Source: Kitagawia praeruptora (Eukaryota > Streptophyta > Magnoliopsida > Apiales > Apiaceae). From it: a DNA stretch of 64,000 nucleotides. Of the stretch, positions 47,531 to 59,318 are shown piece by piece. The stretch lies in contig CM075346.1 of the NCBI GenBank assembly GCA_037693485.1, positions 95,834,501 through 95,898,500 on the forward strand, written 5' to 3'. Below the pieces are notes generated by a model. That model was not told the origin of the DNA and did no database searches. It saw nothing but the letters and a program-made list of their open reading frames with translations. The translations under genes were made by a program, and so were the position numbers. Within the stretch, counting starts at the first letter, position 1. Each line of letters starts with the position of its first letter.

Positions 47531-48737
47531 TGATACGTGGATTTTATATCCACTTGGAGCATTCTAAATTGGCTTAAATTGATTGTCTTGGGCTCAAGTT
47601 TCTGGTAGTTTTGATGTGTTTTGCTTAGTTGTGCAGATTTATGAGAATGTTGACTAAGGTGGATGCTTCTATAATTTTTGGGGAATTAATTGATTAAAAT
47701 TCGGATTTCTGAGACGGTTGCGCAGTTTACACTGTTTTGGACATATCTGGAGTTCTAGAAGTCTGTTTTCAGCGATCTTACTGCCCACGCGAAGCCTGGG
47801 ATATTTTCTACAACTTGGGATAGGATTTCCACGAGCAAATTGCGCCGGGTAGGAGCAATCTGCGCGAAGAACAGACTGCTGGGCGCAAGTTGCCCCTGAA
47901 AAATTACAGTTTTTACTATTTTGGCCATATCTTGAGTTCTACAACTCCGTTTGGGGCCCGTAAGCAGTCCACGCGAAGATAACGGAATTCTCTATCATTC
48001 TAAAGTGGTCCAGATGTCATATTACTACTGGAACGTTCCAGAAAATCTGAAGAAAAGACAGCTACGAATTTCCCTTTAAATCAGAATCAGTTTAGGAAAC
48101 GTACTTCTATTATAATTATGATTTGGTATTTTCTTGTTGGGCAAGATGTCTAGAGCCTATATAAACACATCCAACCCTTGTAATAGATCATTATTAGGAT
48201 CATCATCATTAGGAGTAGAACTATTACATATCAATTACTTAGATTATTTGTGTTTTTTTCATATTTTGTTTTTATCATGGTTTCACTTGATCCCATGATG
48301 ACGAGAGGTTCGATTATGAACTAATCGTTGTCATAGGATTCTAACGGATTTATTTATGGAGCTTTAGTATCTTGATGCTTTACAGATCTGTGTGTGATGT
48401 ATATCTGATATCCTCGCATGGTTGTGTTTCATGTATTTAGATGCGTAGCTAACATCTAATTTGTTAATCTCTTGTGAAGCGAGAGTGGATCTTGAGATTT
48501 AGAACTTGCCATGCTAGCATAGGATAGGTTGATGTTTTAACATCATGATTTGTGGCGTAAATAGAGATATTATGCTACCTTATGTGATCAATGTGGATAA
48601 CTTGTTCTTCAACCGTTATGTTTTCAAATTCTATAGAGATATAGGGTCTAAGCATAATTGGTGTCTATTCATCTTCTATCTCTTTTGTGGATGTATGTTT
48701 AGTTTGGTATACGTATACTGAGAAGTAGCGTGTACTT
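47531..48737 (+). repeat. Element C 3' LTR
   Basis: Starts TGATACGTGG directly after AAGTTTGGGGGTG. It aligns with the 5' LTR to GTGTACTT. Most of it is about 97-98% identical, but the part before the TATA box has several clustered differences and an extra AGATCATTATTAGGATCATC-like insertion (about 48185). Confidence 0.88.
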
Positions 48738-48880
48738 GATTTTTCCAGAATTTTTGAACACTTCTTGATTAATTCGAATTTTGGGTAATTCTTAATTAAT
48801 TTTAAGAATTCGAAAAATTCATATTAATCTGGCTATTTGTTAAAATCTGAGTTTTTCAAGGACTTTAAATTGTAATAAAC

Positions 48881-51110
48881 ATGGCTGGTGTTTATAATAA
48901 TTTTGAACTCGCTAAGCATAATTTGGTTGGTTATTTTGATCCCGAAAAGTGTTCAATTCAACGATCTAAGCCCTGGATCACCTTTTTGAATGAGCATTCT
49001 ATATGTCGCACTGCTTTGACTGCTGATGTTCCCTTAAAATTTGGTCCACTTAAAGAGATGTGTTCCACTGCTGTTATTGCTGAGGATGGAAGATCCTTTA
49101 CTTTTGTGTTTAATGAAAATTCATACACAGTGAACGAATCAACTGTCATTGCTGCCTTAGATCTTCCAGCTGATAACTTTATGGACTCACCTTCGAAAGA
49201 TGACTTGACACATTTCTTCACGAGCATTAATTATCAAGAGGAGGTGGTAGATCTAAAGAAGATTAATAAGAAATTTTGATTCAAGAATGGAATATCTTCT
49301 TTGACACTGTTGCGAAAGTGTTTGCCAACTCCACTAAGGGCAACTTTAATGTCATAACGACTATGTTACAAAATATTGGTTTTGCGATTGCCAACAATCG
49401 AAGAATTAATATTGGTAATATAATTCCGAATGTACTCATAGTTCGTATAACCAAGGCTAGAAAATATTTTGATGAAGGTGAAAAGGTTACTTGTTTTTAT
49501 CCGAGGTTCTTGACTTCGATCTTTAACCATCTAATCCCTGATGCAGACCGAGTTCAATTCAATAACGATCGAGTTCAAGTGTCTGGTAAACCAACAACGT
49601 TAATTTATACCAGGTTAGACACATCACTTGTCTTTCATAACATACCAGTGGTCATAACCTCATATATGGCTAACTTCATAGACTTGCCAAATGTTATTCC
49701 TGCAATTGCTATTGTTCAACCTGAACCACATGTACTTGATATTGAACAACAAGTTCCTGAGCAAAGTGTACCAGTACTTGAACAAGCAGCACCTGCTCTT
49801 GAGCAAGCTGCTCCTGAACTTGCTATTCTTCCTGAGCAAGTAAGTCAATACCAAATGGTTTAACACACTACAACTGGAACTTCTACGGCATCTGCTGACC
49901 AGGTATTGTCTTCTGATCCTTTAACTACTTCTACTGTGAAATCTACTTCTGGAACCCAAGTGGTTGTTAGGGCTGACCAGGGGATTGTAGCACCACAATC
50001 TCTAACCCAGGTCAAAGAGCCAAACACTGAGTCAAAACAATTCTACCATTACAAAAGAAAATTGCAGCCTAAAAGAACTAAAAGAAGTAGTGATGAAGTG
50101 AGTGAACCCACAGCTCTGCCTCTACTAAAGAAGAGTAGAAATGAACCTGAGGCAACTGTAAGCCCATCCATTTCCTCCCAACAGGATTTGGACATTGAAA
50201 TGGCCGATAAACTGTTACTGGTTTCATCCTCCCAACAGGGTGAAACTATTGAAATTCGCCATAGGGCCATGGCACCTTGTACAGAGTCAAGCACACCCTT
50301 ATTACTCACAATGAGGGAAAACATAACCTTAGAATCTGATGTTGCTAGGGACACTAAGCAAGGAGTGCATAATAGGATTGTTACTGAAACAGTGCCTGCC
50401 ATAGTTACGGTAGAGGAGCCTTCACAGGCTTATGAGGGAAATCTTGATTCTGAGCCACTTATAATAGAATTATCATCTCCCCTCTCAGGTGGAACATACC
50501 TGGATCCCTTAAGGGAGTTTCCACTCGCAGTTTCGACTGGAGAAAATGGAAGGCAACTCGGTCTTTCTGTCACTGAAGCAATTCAGACATCAAATCCTAA
50601 TGAGATGACAGAACTGATTGGGGATGGGGATTTGCGAACTCCCATTGCACCACCACTGACCTCCCAAGAGGAGGCTAGGGTGATTTTACCTGCAGGTACA
50701 CCTTCTGGAGCTATGGAGATTGTGAGGAGTGATGTGAGGATCACCTCAAAATTGAGTGAAACACATGCACATCAGATGAGTGAAACTCAGAGTGATATTC
50801 AGGTGAGTGCACACACTGACACATACACTCATTCATTGGAAGAAAAGATTAAAGCTCTAGAAAAGGAACTTGAGGCAAGTAAAGCTGAAGCAAAATTACT
50901 TCGAGAACAAGTGGGTGAACGGTCTTCTTCATCTACCTCTGTCAATAATCAGCTTATTATGATAAAGAATGACATTACCAACATGAAGACAACATTCACA
51001 AACAAGATCAACACTCTCGAATTATCTTATGAACATGCACTTGATGATTTTGGAGTTGTTACAGTTGCTCAAGATAAACTCATTTCCGAAATCTCCGACA
51101 AAGTTGAAAT
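48881..51110 (+). pseudogene. Element A ORF3, 5' part
   Basis: A long ORF after pol. It starts MAGVYNNFELAKHNLVGYFD. The N-terminal region (48881-49650) aligns with ORF3 of B around EWNIFFDTVAKVF (B: EWNFFFDTISRCF) and a YPRFLTSIFNHLIPDA block (B: FLRFFQLIFSHLCPHA). Both resemble what is annotated as 'putative plant transposon protein' in plant genomes, as far as I recall. There is a frameshift near 49278 and a TAA at 49861-49863. A Pro/Glu/Gln repeat (PEQSVPVLEQAAPALEQAAP) and a Ser/Thr-rich stretch follow, then a coiled coil (LEEKIKALEKELEASKAEAK). Element E interrupts it at 51110. No signal peptide or membrane helix is seen, so an envelope role is not supported. Confidence 0.8.
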
Positions 51111-52504
51111 TGAAAATACACACCTAGAGGGGATGGGTGAATAGGTGTTATGACTAACAATGATCAAATAAAAATTCTGCCTGAAAAGTTAGTCTGGCAG
51201 TTAGCTGGGTACGATAGGCAGCTAACTGAGTTAACCAAATGTAACAGATTAATGAATAGGCAGCTAGATGTGATATGCAATGCAGAAAGATAAAATTGCA
51301 GTAAGTAAAGAACACCAAGAATTTTAGCTAGGTTCGACCCCTAATCTTCTATGGTCTACGTCCTAGTCCCTTACCAACTTGGTAAGAGAATATATTATTG
51401 ATCACAATGAACCCAACTACACGATACAATAATATATCTCCCTTAAACTCCCAGTTCCTGACTGCAGCTAGCTGGAACACCTGTTTCCTGAACACAGCTC
51501 TCTAAGTTCAATACTACACCAAGTATTAACTTCTCTAGCCTACTGTTCCTCAAACCCTTGTTCCACTAACTTAACAATCCAGTAGCTACCAACTTTACAA
51601 GTTGAACAATACAATGGATAAAAAGAGATTACAACTAAAAACTATGAACTCTAAAATATCGATATACAATATAGTGCTAGAGCTTGTTTGTTGAATCTGA
51701 AATGAAGGTGCAGAGTTGTATCTTGTATTCTTTAATACAGCTTTCTGGTGTATCTTGTAGAGAAGAACCAGGCAGCCCTTTATAGTGAAGTGTAGGAATT
51801 GAAATCTTGAACAATCTTGCAACGGTCTTGAAGATAACTTCTCACGTGTGACTTTGTTCAAATTAATTGCCCTACTAACGTTCACCTGCAGGCTGATAAG
51901 TAAAGATTCTCATGCAGAGAAAACCTTCAGTGGAGAGAGAGAAATGTGAACAATGTGAACAAGGCACTTTGTTCTTGAAAAGATCCGTTAGAGATACATA
52001 AAGAAAACATTAGATAGATAATGAATGCATGTGTTTTCTTTGAAGACTTTTCTACAAAACAACTGGTGGTGGAGTTGTAGTAGCATGAAATATTTGACTT
52101 TAAAAGAGCATGCTTGAAAAGTAAGCACATGGGTTGTCTTGGTGGAACATTAAACAATTAAGAGATTCTTTTAATAAGTGGAAGTTGTTTAAAAATGACT
52201 TTTGTAAGAAAGAATGCTGTGATATATATCATATTATGATTAGAGAATATCCAGGTCACTCTTATATTGAAGTCTAAATAAAAACTATTTAATCGAACTT
52301 CCCTTTCATATTCAGGACAATTCTGGACAGTCTGCCAGCTTGCTGTGATGCCCTGTCAGCTAGCTGAGATGCCCTGCCACCTAGCTGAGATGCCCTGTGT
52401 TTTGCTATGAATTGAAATGAATAATAAACCTGCAAAACAATATTAGTCCAGAACAAATACCCAGCTTGCTTCCTATGTATGATCATCAAAATTATAGAGT
52501 TTCA
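51111..52504 (-). repeat. Element E 3' LTR (left copy, 1,394 bp)
   Basis: On the plus strand it runs from TGAAAATACACACC to ATTATAGAGTTTCA. It contains CAGCTNGCTG at 51465, 52336 and 52357 and a one-mismatch copy at 52378; the last three form a short tandem array with the spacer TGATGCCCTG/AGATGCCCTG. Confidence 0.95.
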
Positions 52505-53151
52505 ATCTCCCCCTTTTTGATGATTATACACCAATTTGAGATTGAGCTAAAACTCCCCCTCAATCAAAGCATCCTACAAAATAAAATTTGATAGTAGACT
52601 AATATGTATATTTAGTAACAAGCAATCAGCTTGCTGCATTGTGTCAATTTCAAATCAATCAGCCAGCTTGCTGCATTGTGTCATCATCAAAACCAATAGG
52701 GTTTCAATGACCAATCTCCCCCTTTTTGATGATTACATACCAATATTTAGGAGTTAAATACTCCCCCTGAATTTATGCTTCCCCTGAAAAAAGATTAGCA
52801 ATCTATACAAGCAGTTAAGCATAGTCGCATGGCATCCCATAAACATTTACCATTATACCATATGATCCCAGCAAAGTACGTGAAGTAAAGAGTTTTAAGA
52901 ACAAATATCAACTCCCCCTAAATCACACATACTTTTAGTCCTGAATTTTCTCCCCCTTATTCATCAAAAAGGATATCCACATGTAATCATTTAATATAAA
53001 AATTCAAGTAAGCATGGATTATCAAGTTCACATATAAAAACATATTGTATGCATATCAAAAAATAAAACCTGATTTATAAAATTCAGTTGCATGGCAAAC
53101 TTATATTTTAACATAGGAAAAATGTACCAGACATCCATAGCAGCTAGCTGG
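52505..53151 (-). other. Element E 3' non-coding region
   Basis: Lies between the pol stop and the 3' LTR on the minus strand. It holds several GGGGGAG-type tracts (plus-strand CTCCCCC at 52507, near 52551, 52711, 52760, 52911 and 52948), the first acting as polypurine tract, and three CAGCTNGCTG copies (52627, 52664, 53141). Confidence 0.8.
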
Positions 53152-56100
53152 CTAGACATTACACATGCCTAATTCGCGACGAAGAACAGTGAAATGCTCC
53201 TCGGCTAGTGGCTTTGTGAAGATGTCAGCTAGCTGATACTCTGTACTTACAAAGATTAGCTCAATTTTTCCCTTTGCAACATTGTCTCTCAAGAAATGAT
53301 GTCGAACGTCGATATGCTTTGTTCTTGAGTGATTCACTGGATTCTTTGATATGTTGATAGTGCTTGTATTGTCACGATAAATGGGGACTTTGCCACATTT
53401 AATTCCAAAATCTCGAAGTTTTTGTATCATCCATAACATTTGAGAGCAACAACTTCCCGCTGCTAAATACTCCCCCCTCAGCTGTGGATAATGCAACAGA
53501 CGTTTGCTTCTTGCTTTGCCAAGATACTAAACTCTGTCCTAAAAATGCGCAAACACCACTTGTACTCTTTCGATCAGTTTGATAACCTACATAATCTGCA
53601 TCACTATACCCAACAAGATCAAATGCATTTGTGATGGGATAAAATAATCCAAGAGTAGTAGTTCCACTTAAATATTTAAAAATTCTTTTAATAGCATTCA
53701 AGTGAGACACTTTAGGTTGAGCTTGAAACCTAGCACAAACACATACACTATACATAATATCAGGTCTAAAGGCTGTAAGATATAATAAACTACCAATCAT
53801 ACCTCTATACTTTCGAACATCTACATCTTTACCTCGTTCATTTGTAGCCAGCTAGCTGGCAGAACTCATAGGTGTAGATTTTTCCTTGATATTCTCATAT
53901 CCAAACTTCTTTAGCAAGTTCTTGATATACTTGGACTGATGTACATATATTCCATCTCGAGTTTGCTTGATTTGGAGCCCCAAGAACTAATTGAGCTCAC
54001 CCATCATACTCATGTCAAACTCACTATGCATACACTTAGAAAACCACTTGCATATATTATCATTAGTTGATCCAAAGATAGTATCATCCACATATATTTG
54101 CACAACTAGAATATCACTACCAGTAAGTTTAGTAAACAATGTAGGATCGATTTTACCTCGAATGAAGCCATTCTTTATCAAAAACTTACTTAGCCTTTTA
54201 TACCAAGATCTAGGAGCTTGCCGTAATCCATATAATGCCTTCTTCAACTTGAAAAAATAATTAGGAAATTGATCACTCTCAAATCCAGGAGGTTGCTTGA
54301 CATATACTTCTTCTTTCAAGTAGCCATTAAGAAATGCATTTTTTACTTCCATTTGATGTAGCTTGAATTTCTTGAAACATGCAAATGAGAGTAACATCCT
54401 TATTGACTCTAGCCTTGCAACCGGGGCATATGTTTCATCAAAATCAATTCCTTCTTGTTGATTATATCCTTGTGCAACAAGCATTGCTTTGTTCCTAGTA
54501 ACCGTGCCTTCTTCATCAACTTTGTTCTTGAAGACCCATTTAGTACCAATGATTGAAGCATCTTTAGGTGGCTCTACAAGTTCCCAAACATCACATCTTC
54601 CAAATTGATTAAGTTCTTCTTGCATTGCCATGATCCAATTTTCATCTTTTAGTGCTTCATTTACATTCTTTGGTTCTTCTTGAGCTAGGAATGCGGCAAA
54701 AGCACAAAAAGTAGCTTGACTTCTCCTTGTCTTGATGCCTTCTGATTTATCACCAATAATCAACTCTGGAGGATGGTTCTTTACTGTCCTTGTTGACTTT
54801 GGAAAATGGTGATAAGCCATGACTTCTTCATTGACTCTAATTCTCTTAGATGGTGGAGGGGCTTTATCTCCATTATAGATTGGCATCTTCTCTTGTGATT
54901 TCTGACCTCTAGAATCTTCCAAAGTGAGCTTTGACATCTTATCACATGTTTCATCTACTGGAGGAGAGATTTCAGCTTGATTATCATTAGCTGAACTTGA
55001 TTCAGTTTTTACTGCAGCTCGCTGGGTTGCTGCATTTTCTGAATCTGCTTCATTGGCAGCTCGCTGAGTTGCTCTATTTTCTGAGCCTGCTTCTTTGTCA
55101 GCTTGCTGAGTTGTTGTATCTGACCTTGGCAGCTCGCTGGCATCCTCTGCACCTGCAATTTCTTCCTCATCTCTTGACAGATGAACATTAGATTCTTGAA
55201 ATGAAACATCAATTGACTCTTCAACACTACGTTTATAGATATTATAAACTCTATATGAACGACTTGTTAAAGAATAACCTAAAAATATTGCCTCATAAGA
55301 TTTAACATCAAATTTACCATCTTTATCAATAGATTTGAGTACAAAACACCTGGATCCAAAGACTTTGAAGTAGCCTATGTTGGGCTTCTTGTTCTTTAGC
55401 AATTCATATGGAGTTTTGTTGAGAATAGGTCTGATTAGAACTCTGTTAAGAACATAGCTAGCTGTGTTGACAGCTTCTGCCCAGAAACTCCTTGGCAGCT
55501 TGCTCTCTTGCAGCAAGGTTCTAGCTATTTCTTGTAAAGACCTGTTCTTTCTTTCCACAACTCCATTTTGCTGTGGAGTTCTTGGAGCCGAGAATTCATG
55601 AAAAATGCCTCTATCTTCACAATATGAAATAAAGTCCTTTTGGAATTCACCACCTCAATCACTCCTTATGCCTACAAGTCTTATCTTAAACTTGTTCTCA
55701 AGCAACTTAATTAGATTCTCAAATTCACTAAAAGCACAATCTTTAGTACGAAGAAACAATACCCATGTATATCTAGAATAATCATCTACGATAACAAATG
55801 CATATTGATTACCTCCAATGCTTTTATATGCTTCCGGACCAAATAAATCTAAGTGAAGAAGCTCTAAAGGTTTAGAAGTTGATACCACATTCTTTGACTT
55901 ATGTGGAGTCCTGATTTGTTTGCCTAATTGACAAGCCGAACAGGTTTCCTTCTTGACATACTTCAATTTGGGTAGTCCTCTAACTAGTTTCTTTGAAGAC
56001 AGCTTGCTGAGTAAGTCCATATGAGCATGTCCAAGCCTTCTATGCCAAATTTCTGGATTTGTATCAACTGCAGCTAAACAACATGATGAATCCTGCATTT

Positions 56101-56456
56101 CAAAGTCCAAAATATATATATATATTTCCTTCCCTTCTAGCAACTAGGGGGACTTTGTTAGTGCCAACATTAATAGTACACTTCTCTTTATCGAAAAGAA
56201 CAGAATGTCCATCATCATATAACTGAATTATACTAAGCAAATTGTATTTAAGACCTTGAACATATTGTACTTTATCAATAGAGATGATACTATTACCAAT
56301 TTTCCCTTTCCCAAGAATCTGGAGTGTTTTGTTATCACCAATGGTGACACTTCCACCTTTTTTCTTACTGAGAGTAAGGAATTGTGATTTATCACCGCTC
56401 ATATGTCTTGTGCATCCACTATCCAAAATCCATTGTTTTGATCTTACTTTGACCAC
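53152..56456 (-). pseudogene. Element E pol: protease, integrase, RT, RNase H, with several lesions
   Basis: Minus strand. Protease DSGCTRHMSGD. A frameshift near 56110 precedes integrase: HRRLGHAHMD, CSACQLGK, HLDLFGP, VIVDDYSRYTW. A TGA at 55657-55655 lies inside the RSD-GGEF motif; ERKNRSLQEIARTLL follows. RT has WVFKNKVDEEGTV, YAPVARLESIRM, QMEVKNAFLNG and intact catalytic YVDD (VQIYVDDTIFGST). Stops follow at 53989-53987 and at 53854-53852; the second is created by a CAGCTAGCTG copy. RNase H (GYSDADYVG, KSTSGVCAF) is frameshifted near 53470 and ends QLADIFTKPLAEEHF..LGMCNV. The element is not autonomous. Confidence 0.93.
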
Positions 56457-56488
56457 AAGACATACCTACAAAACAAATAAAACACAAC

Positions 56489-57913
56489 TCAACGTTTTGG
56501 TACCCATATTTGCTTGGGTCCAGTATGGTTAGTTGATAGAACATATAGAACATTTAAATCAGATTTCTTGATCCACATTTGGACCACTTTAGAGGCTGTA
56601 TTTCTTGTTCCAACTGTTCTGTCAGCTAGCTGCATGTGAGTTGTCTGTCTATTCCAGCTTGCTGGCTTAGCATTCTGAATTTTGCAATGATTTGCCAAAT
56701 GACCTTTATTTGCACATTTGTGGCAAATTCTCCATGGCATGGCATAGTCATAAGGAATTCCATGTTCACCATCATACTTTAGACGTGATGTTGAAGCCAT
56801 TCCAACTCCTTCTCTTTCGATTGGAACTTTTGCATATCCCATCATTGTTTTGAGTGTATCTTCTCCTTGAACGAATTTTCCCATTCCTTTCTGGAGATTC
56901 TTGATTTCAGTTTCCAACTCTTTGATTCTTTCAGCTTGTTGAGATATTTCCATTGAGCATGATTCCCTAGGACTAAATGCTTCAAAAAATGCATCTTGAG
57001 CATCTATCTCTGCACTCAGCTCGCTGAGTTCCTTCATGAGAGCATCATTTCTTTTAATAAGCACTTTGTTTATCCCTTCAAGACGGGATATCTCAACCTT
57101 AAGATCAGTAAGATTTTGAGCATGATTATTTGTTGGAGTCTTCTCGACCATAAGATCAGAAATGATCTTTCTAAGTTGAGTATTCTTCTTTTCTAGTTCA
57201 TTGTTCTTATTTTTTAACTCCATGAACTCCACAATAGATATATTGCTATGTTCCTGCATGGTTAGTGATTCCAAACTATTATTTTCAGAATATGTATTAA
57301 ATTGAAACGAGTTTACCGCACTAGATTCCACATCCGAGTCCTAATCTTTGCTTTCTACAAGAATGTCTTTTGTGTTTCCTTGAACCATGTCATTGTCAAT
57401 GCCAACCAATGCATAATTGATCATCTCTTCACTTGAGTATTCACTGGAATTAGATTCTTCATCACTCCATGTCATTTGAGCTTTACATTCCTTTTTATCC
57501 GTTGAGGCAGCTAGCTGCTTGTGACCATCAGCTTGCTGTCTTGGATTGACACATACTTTGTCTAATTTTGTTGAAGCTTGATAATGCATTTTTAAGGTAT
57601 CCCATATCTCCTTTGCTGTTGTGCACGAAGAGACCTTGCCAACATCAGAATTTGAAAGACCACAAATTAATGTGTACTTGGCATTTCCATTATAGCTTGC
57701 TTTTATCAATTCTTCCTCTGTAAAATCATCAACATCTTTTGGCTTTCCGTTTTCATCCATAAAGGTAAATGGACCATCTTTAAAAACCAACCATTCAAGC
57801 GGATTTCTGCTCAGAATCAACTTCATCTTTATTCTCCATAAATCATAATTTTCTTTACCAAAGAGAAGTGGTGGCATGTTTGATGATTCTCCCTCTCCAT
57901 AAATGTGTGCCAT
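56489..57913 (-). pseudogene. Element E gag
   Basis: Minus strand. Starts MAHIYGEGESSNMPPLLFGK, with the usual ENYDLWRIKMKLIL and CTTAKEIWDTLKMHY capsid blocks. After KLDKV the expected middle of the capsid domain is missing and a short Gln/Ala/Lys segment follows, so there is an internal deletion that keeps the frame. TAG at 57343-57341 interrupts the gene. A long coiled coil (NKNNELEKKNTQLRKII, SELSAEIDAQ) and one knuckle CHKCANKGHLANHC follow. The gene ends HTGPKQIWVPKR and TGA at 56491-56489. Five CAGCTNGCTG copies lie in it. Confidence 0.9.
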
Positions 57914-57953
57914 AGGATCTGTACTTTCCTGTTATAGAAATGTTAGTACACCA

Positions 57954-57966
57954 GGCTCTGATACCA
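57954..57966 (-). other. Element E primer-binding site
   Basis: On the minus strand TGGTATCAGAGCC, two bases after the LTR's terminal CA; complementary to initiator methionine tRNA. Confidence 0.95.
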
Positions 57967-57968
57967 AA

Positions 57969-59313
57969 TGAAAATACACACCTAGAGGGGAGGGGTGAAT
58001 AGGTGTTATGACTAACAATGATCAAAAAAAAATTCTACCTGAAAAGTTAGTCTGGCAGTTAGCTGGGTACGATAGGCAGCTAACTGAGTTAACCAAATGT
58101 AACAGATTAATGAATAGGCAGCTAGCTGTGATATGCAATGCAGAAAGATAAAATTGCAGTAAGTAAAGAACACCAAGAATTTTAGCTAGGTTCGACCCCT
58201 AATCTTCTATGGTCTACGTCCTAGTCCCTTACCAACTTGGTAAGAGAATATATTATTGATCACAATGAACCCAACTACACGATACAATAATATATCTCCC
58301 TTAAACTCCCAGTTCCTGACTGCAGCTAGCTGGAACACCTGTTTCCTGAACACAGCTCTCTAAGTTCAATACTACACCAAGTATTAACTTCTCTAGCCTA
58401 CTGTTCCTCAAACCCTTGTTCCACTAACTTGACAATCCAGTAGCTACCAACTATGAACTCTAAAATATCGATATACAATATAGTGCTAGAGCTTGTTTGT
58501 TGAATCTGAAATGAAGGTGCAGAGTTGTATCTTGTATTCTTTAATATAGCTTTCTGGTGTATCTTGTAGAGAAGAACCACGCAGCCCTTTATAGTGAAGT
58601 GTAGGAATTGAAATCTTGAACAATCTTGCAACGGTCTTGAAGATAACTTCTCACGTGTGGCTTTGTTCAAATTAATTGCCCTACTAACGTTCACCTGCAG
58701 GCTGATAAGTAAAGATTCTCATGCAGAGAAAACCTTCAGTGGAGAGAGAGAAATGTGAACAATGTGAACAAGGCACTTTGTTCTTGAAAAGATCCGTTAG
58801 AGATACATAAAGAAAACATCAGATAGATAATGAATGCATGTGTTTTCTTTGAAGACTTTTCTACAAGACAACTGGTGGTGGAGTTGTAGTAGCATGAAAT
58901 ATTTGACTTTAAAATAGCATGCTTGAAACGTAAGCACATGGGTTGTCTTGGTGGAACATTAAACAATTAAGAGATTCTTTTAATAAGTGGAAGTTGTTTA
59001 AAAATGACTTTTGTAAGAAAGAATGCTGTGATATATATCATATTATGATTAGAGAATATCCAGGTCACTCTTATATTGAAGTCTAAATAAAAACTATTTA
59101 ATCGAACTTCCCTTTCATATTCAGGACAATTCTGGACAGTCTGCCAGCTTGCTGTGATGCCCTGTCAGCTAGCTGAGATTCCCTGCCACCTAGCTGAGAT
59201 GCCATGTGTTTTGCTATGAATTGATATGAATAATAAACCTGCAAAACAATATTAGTCCAGAACAAATACCCAGCTTGCTTCCTATGTATGATCATCAAAA
59301 TTATAGAGTTTCA
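57969..59313 (-). repeat. Element E 5' LTR (right copy, 1,345 bp)
   Basis: Matches the left LTR except for about 15 substitutions and a 49-bp deletion after GTAGCTACCAACT (about 58450). CAGCTNGCTG at 58119, 58323, 59145 and 59166. At 58119 this copy has CAGCTAGCTG where the left LTR has CAGCTAGATG. Confidence 0.95.
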
Positions 59314-59318
59314 GAAAT

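Larger units (their letters stand above)
38255..48737 (+). mobile_element. Element C: non-autonomous LARD-like LTR retrotransposon
   Basis: Two related LTRs of about 1.2 kb (38255-39457, 47531-48737) enclose DNA with no protease, integrase, RT or RNase H. The 3' LTR is preceded by AAGTTTGGGGGTG, a polypurine tract I recall from plant LARD/gypsy-type elements, and the same word also occurs near 45765. A conserved-looking GGTGGGAGGCAACCCGC lies near 40264. There is no recognisable primer site after the 5' LTR, so the 5' internal region seems deleted. I find no matching target duplication (GTAAT on the left; none clear on the right). LINE D is inserted inside. C would need enzymes from another element. 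Confidence 0.8.
51111..59313 (-). mobile_element. Element E: Ty1/copia retrotransposon, minus orientation, rich in CAGCTNGCTG
   Basis: 8.2 kb, flanked by GAAAT (51106-51110, 59314-59318), inserted in A's ORF3. LTRs on the plus strand: 51111-52504 and 57969-59313; read on the minus strand they begin TGAAACTC and end ATTTTCA. Minus-strand order: LTR, initiator-Met primer site (57966-57954), gag, pol, GGGGGAG tract (52513-52507), LTR. There is no third ORF. The LTRs differ by about 1% plus a 49-bp deletion in the right one, which has a short repeat at its ends. Pol and gag carry several stops and frameshifts. The decamer CAGCTNGCTG occurs at least 22 times. Confidence 0.95.

Noticed and set aside
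51595..52489. ORFs in the element E LTRs, repeated at 58398-59298
   Set aside because: Identical pairs arise because both LTRs carry the same sequence; LTRs are non-coding and the frames are not otherwise supported.
54997..55191. Leu-rich tandem ORF LQLAELLYFLSLLL in element E, plus strand
   Set aside because: It is the reverse-strand reading of the repeated CAGCTNGCTG region in pol; the real frame is on the minus strand. The DNA repeat itself is reported.
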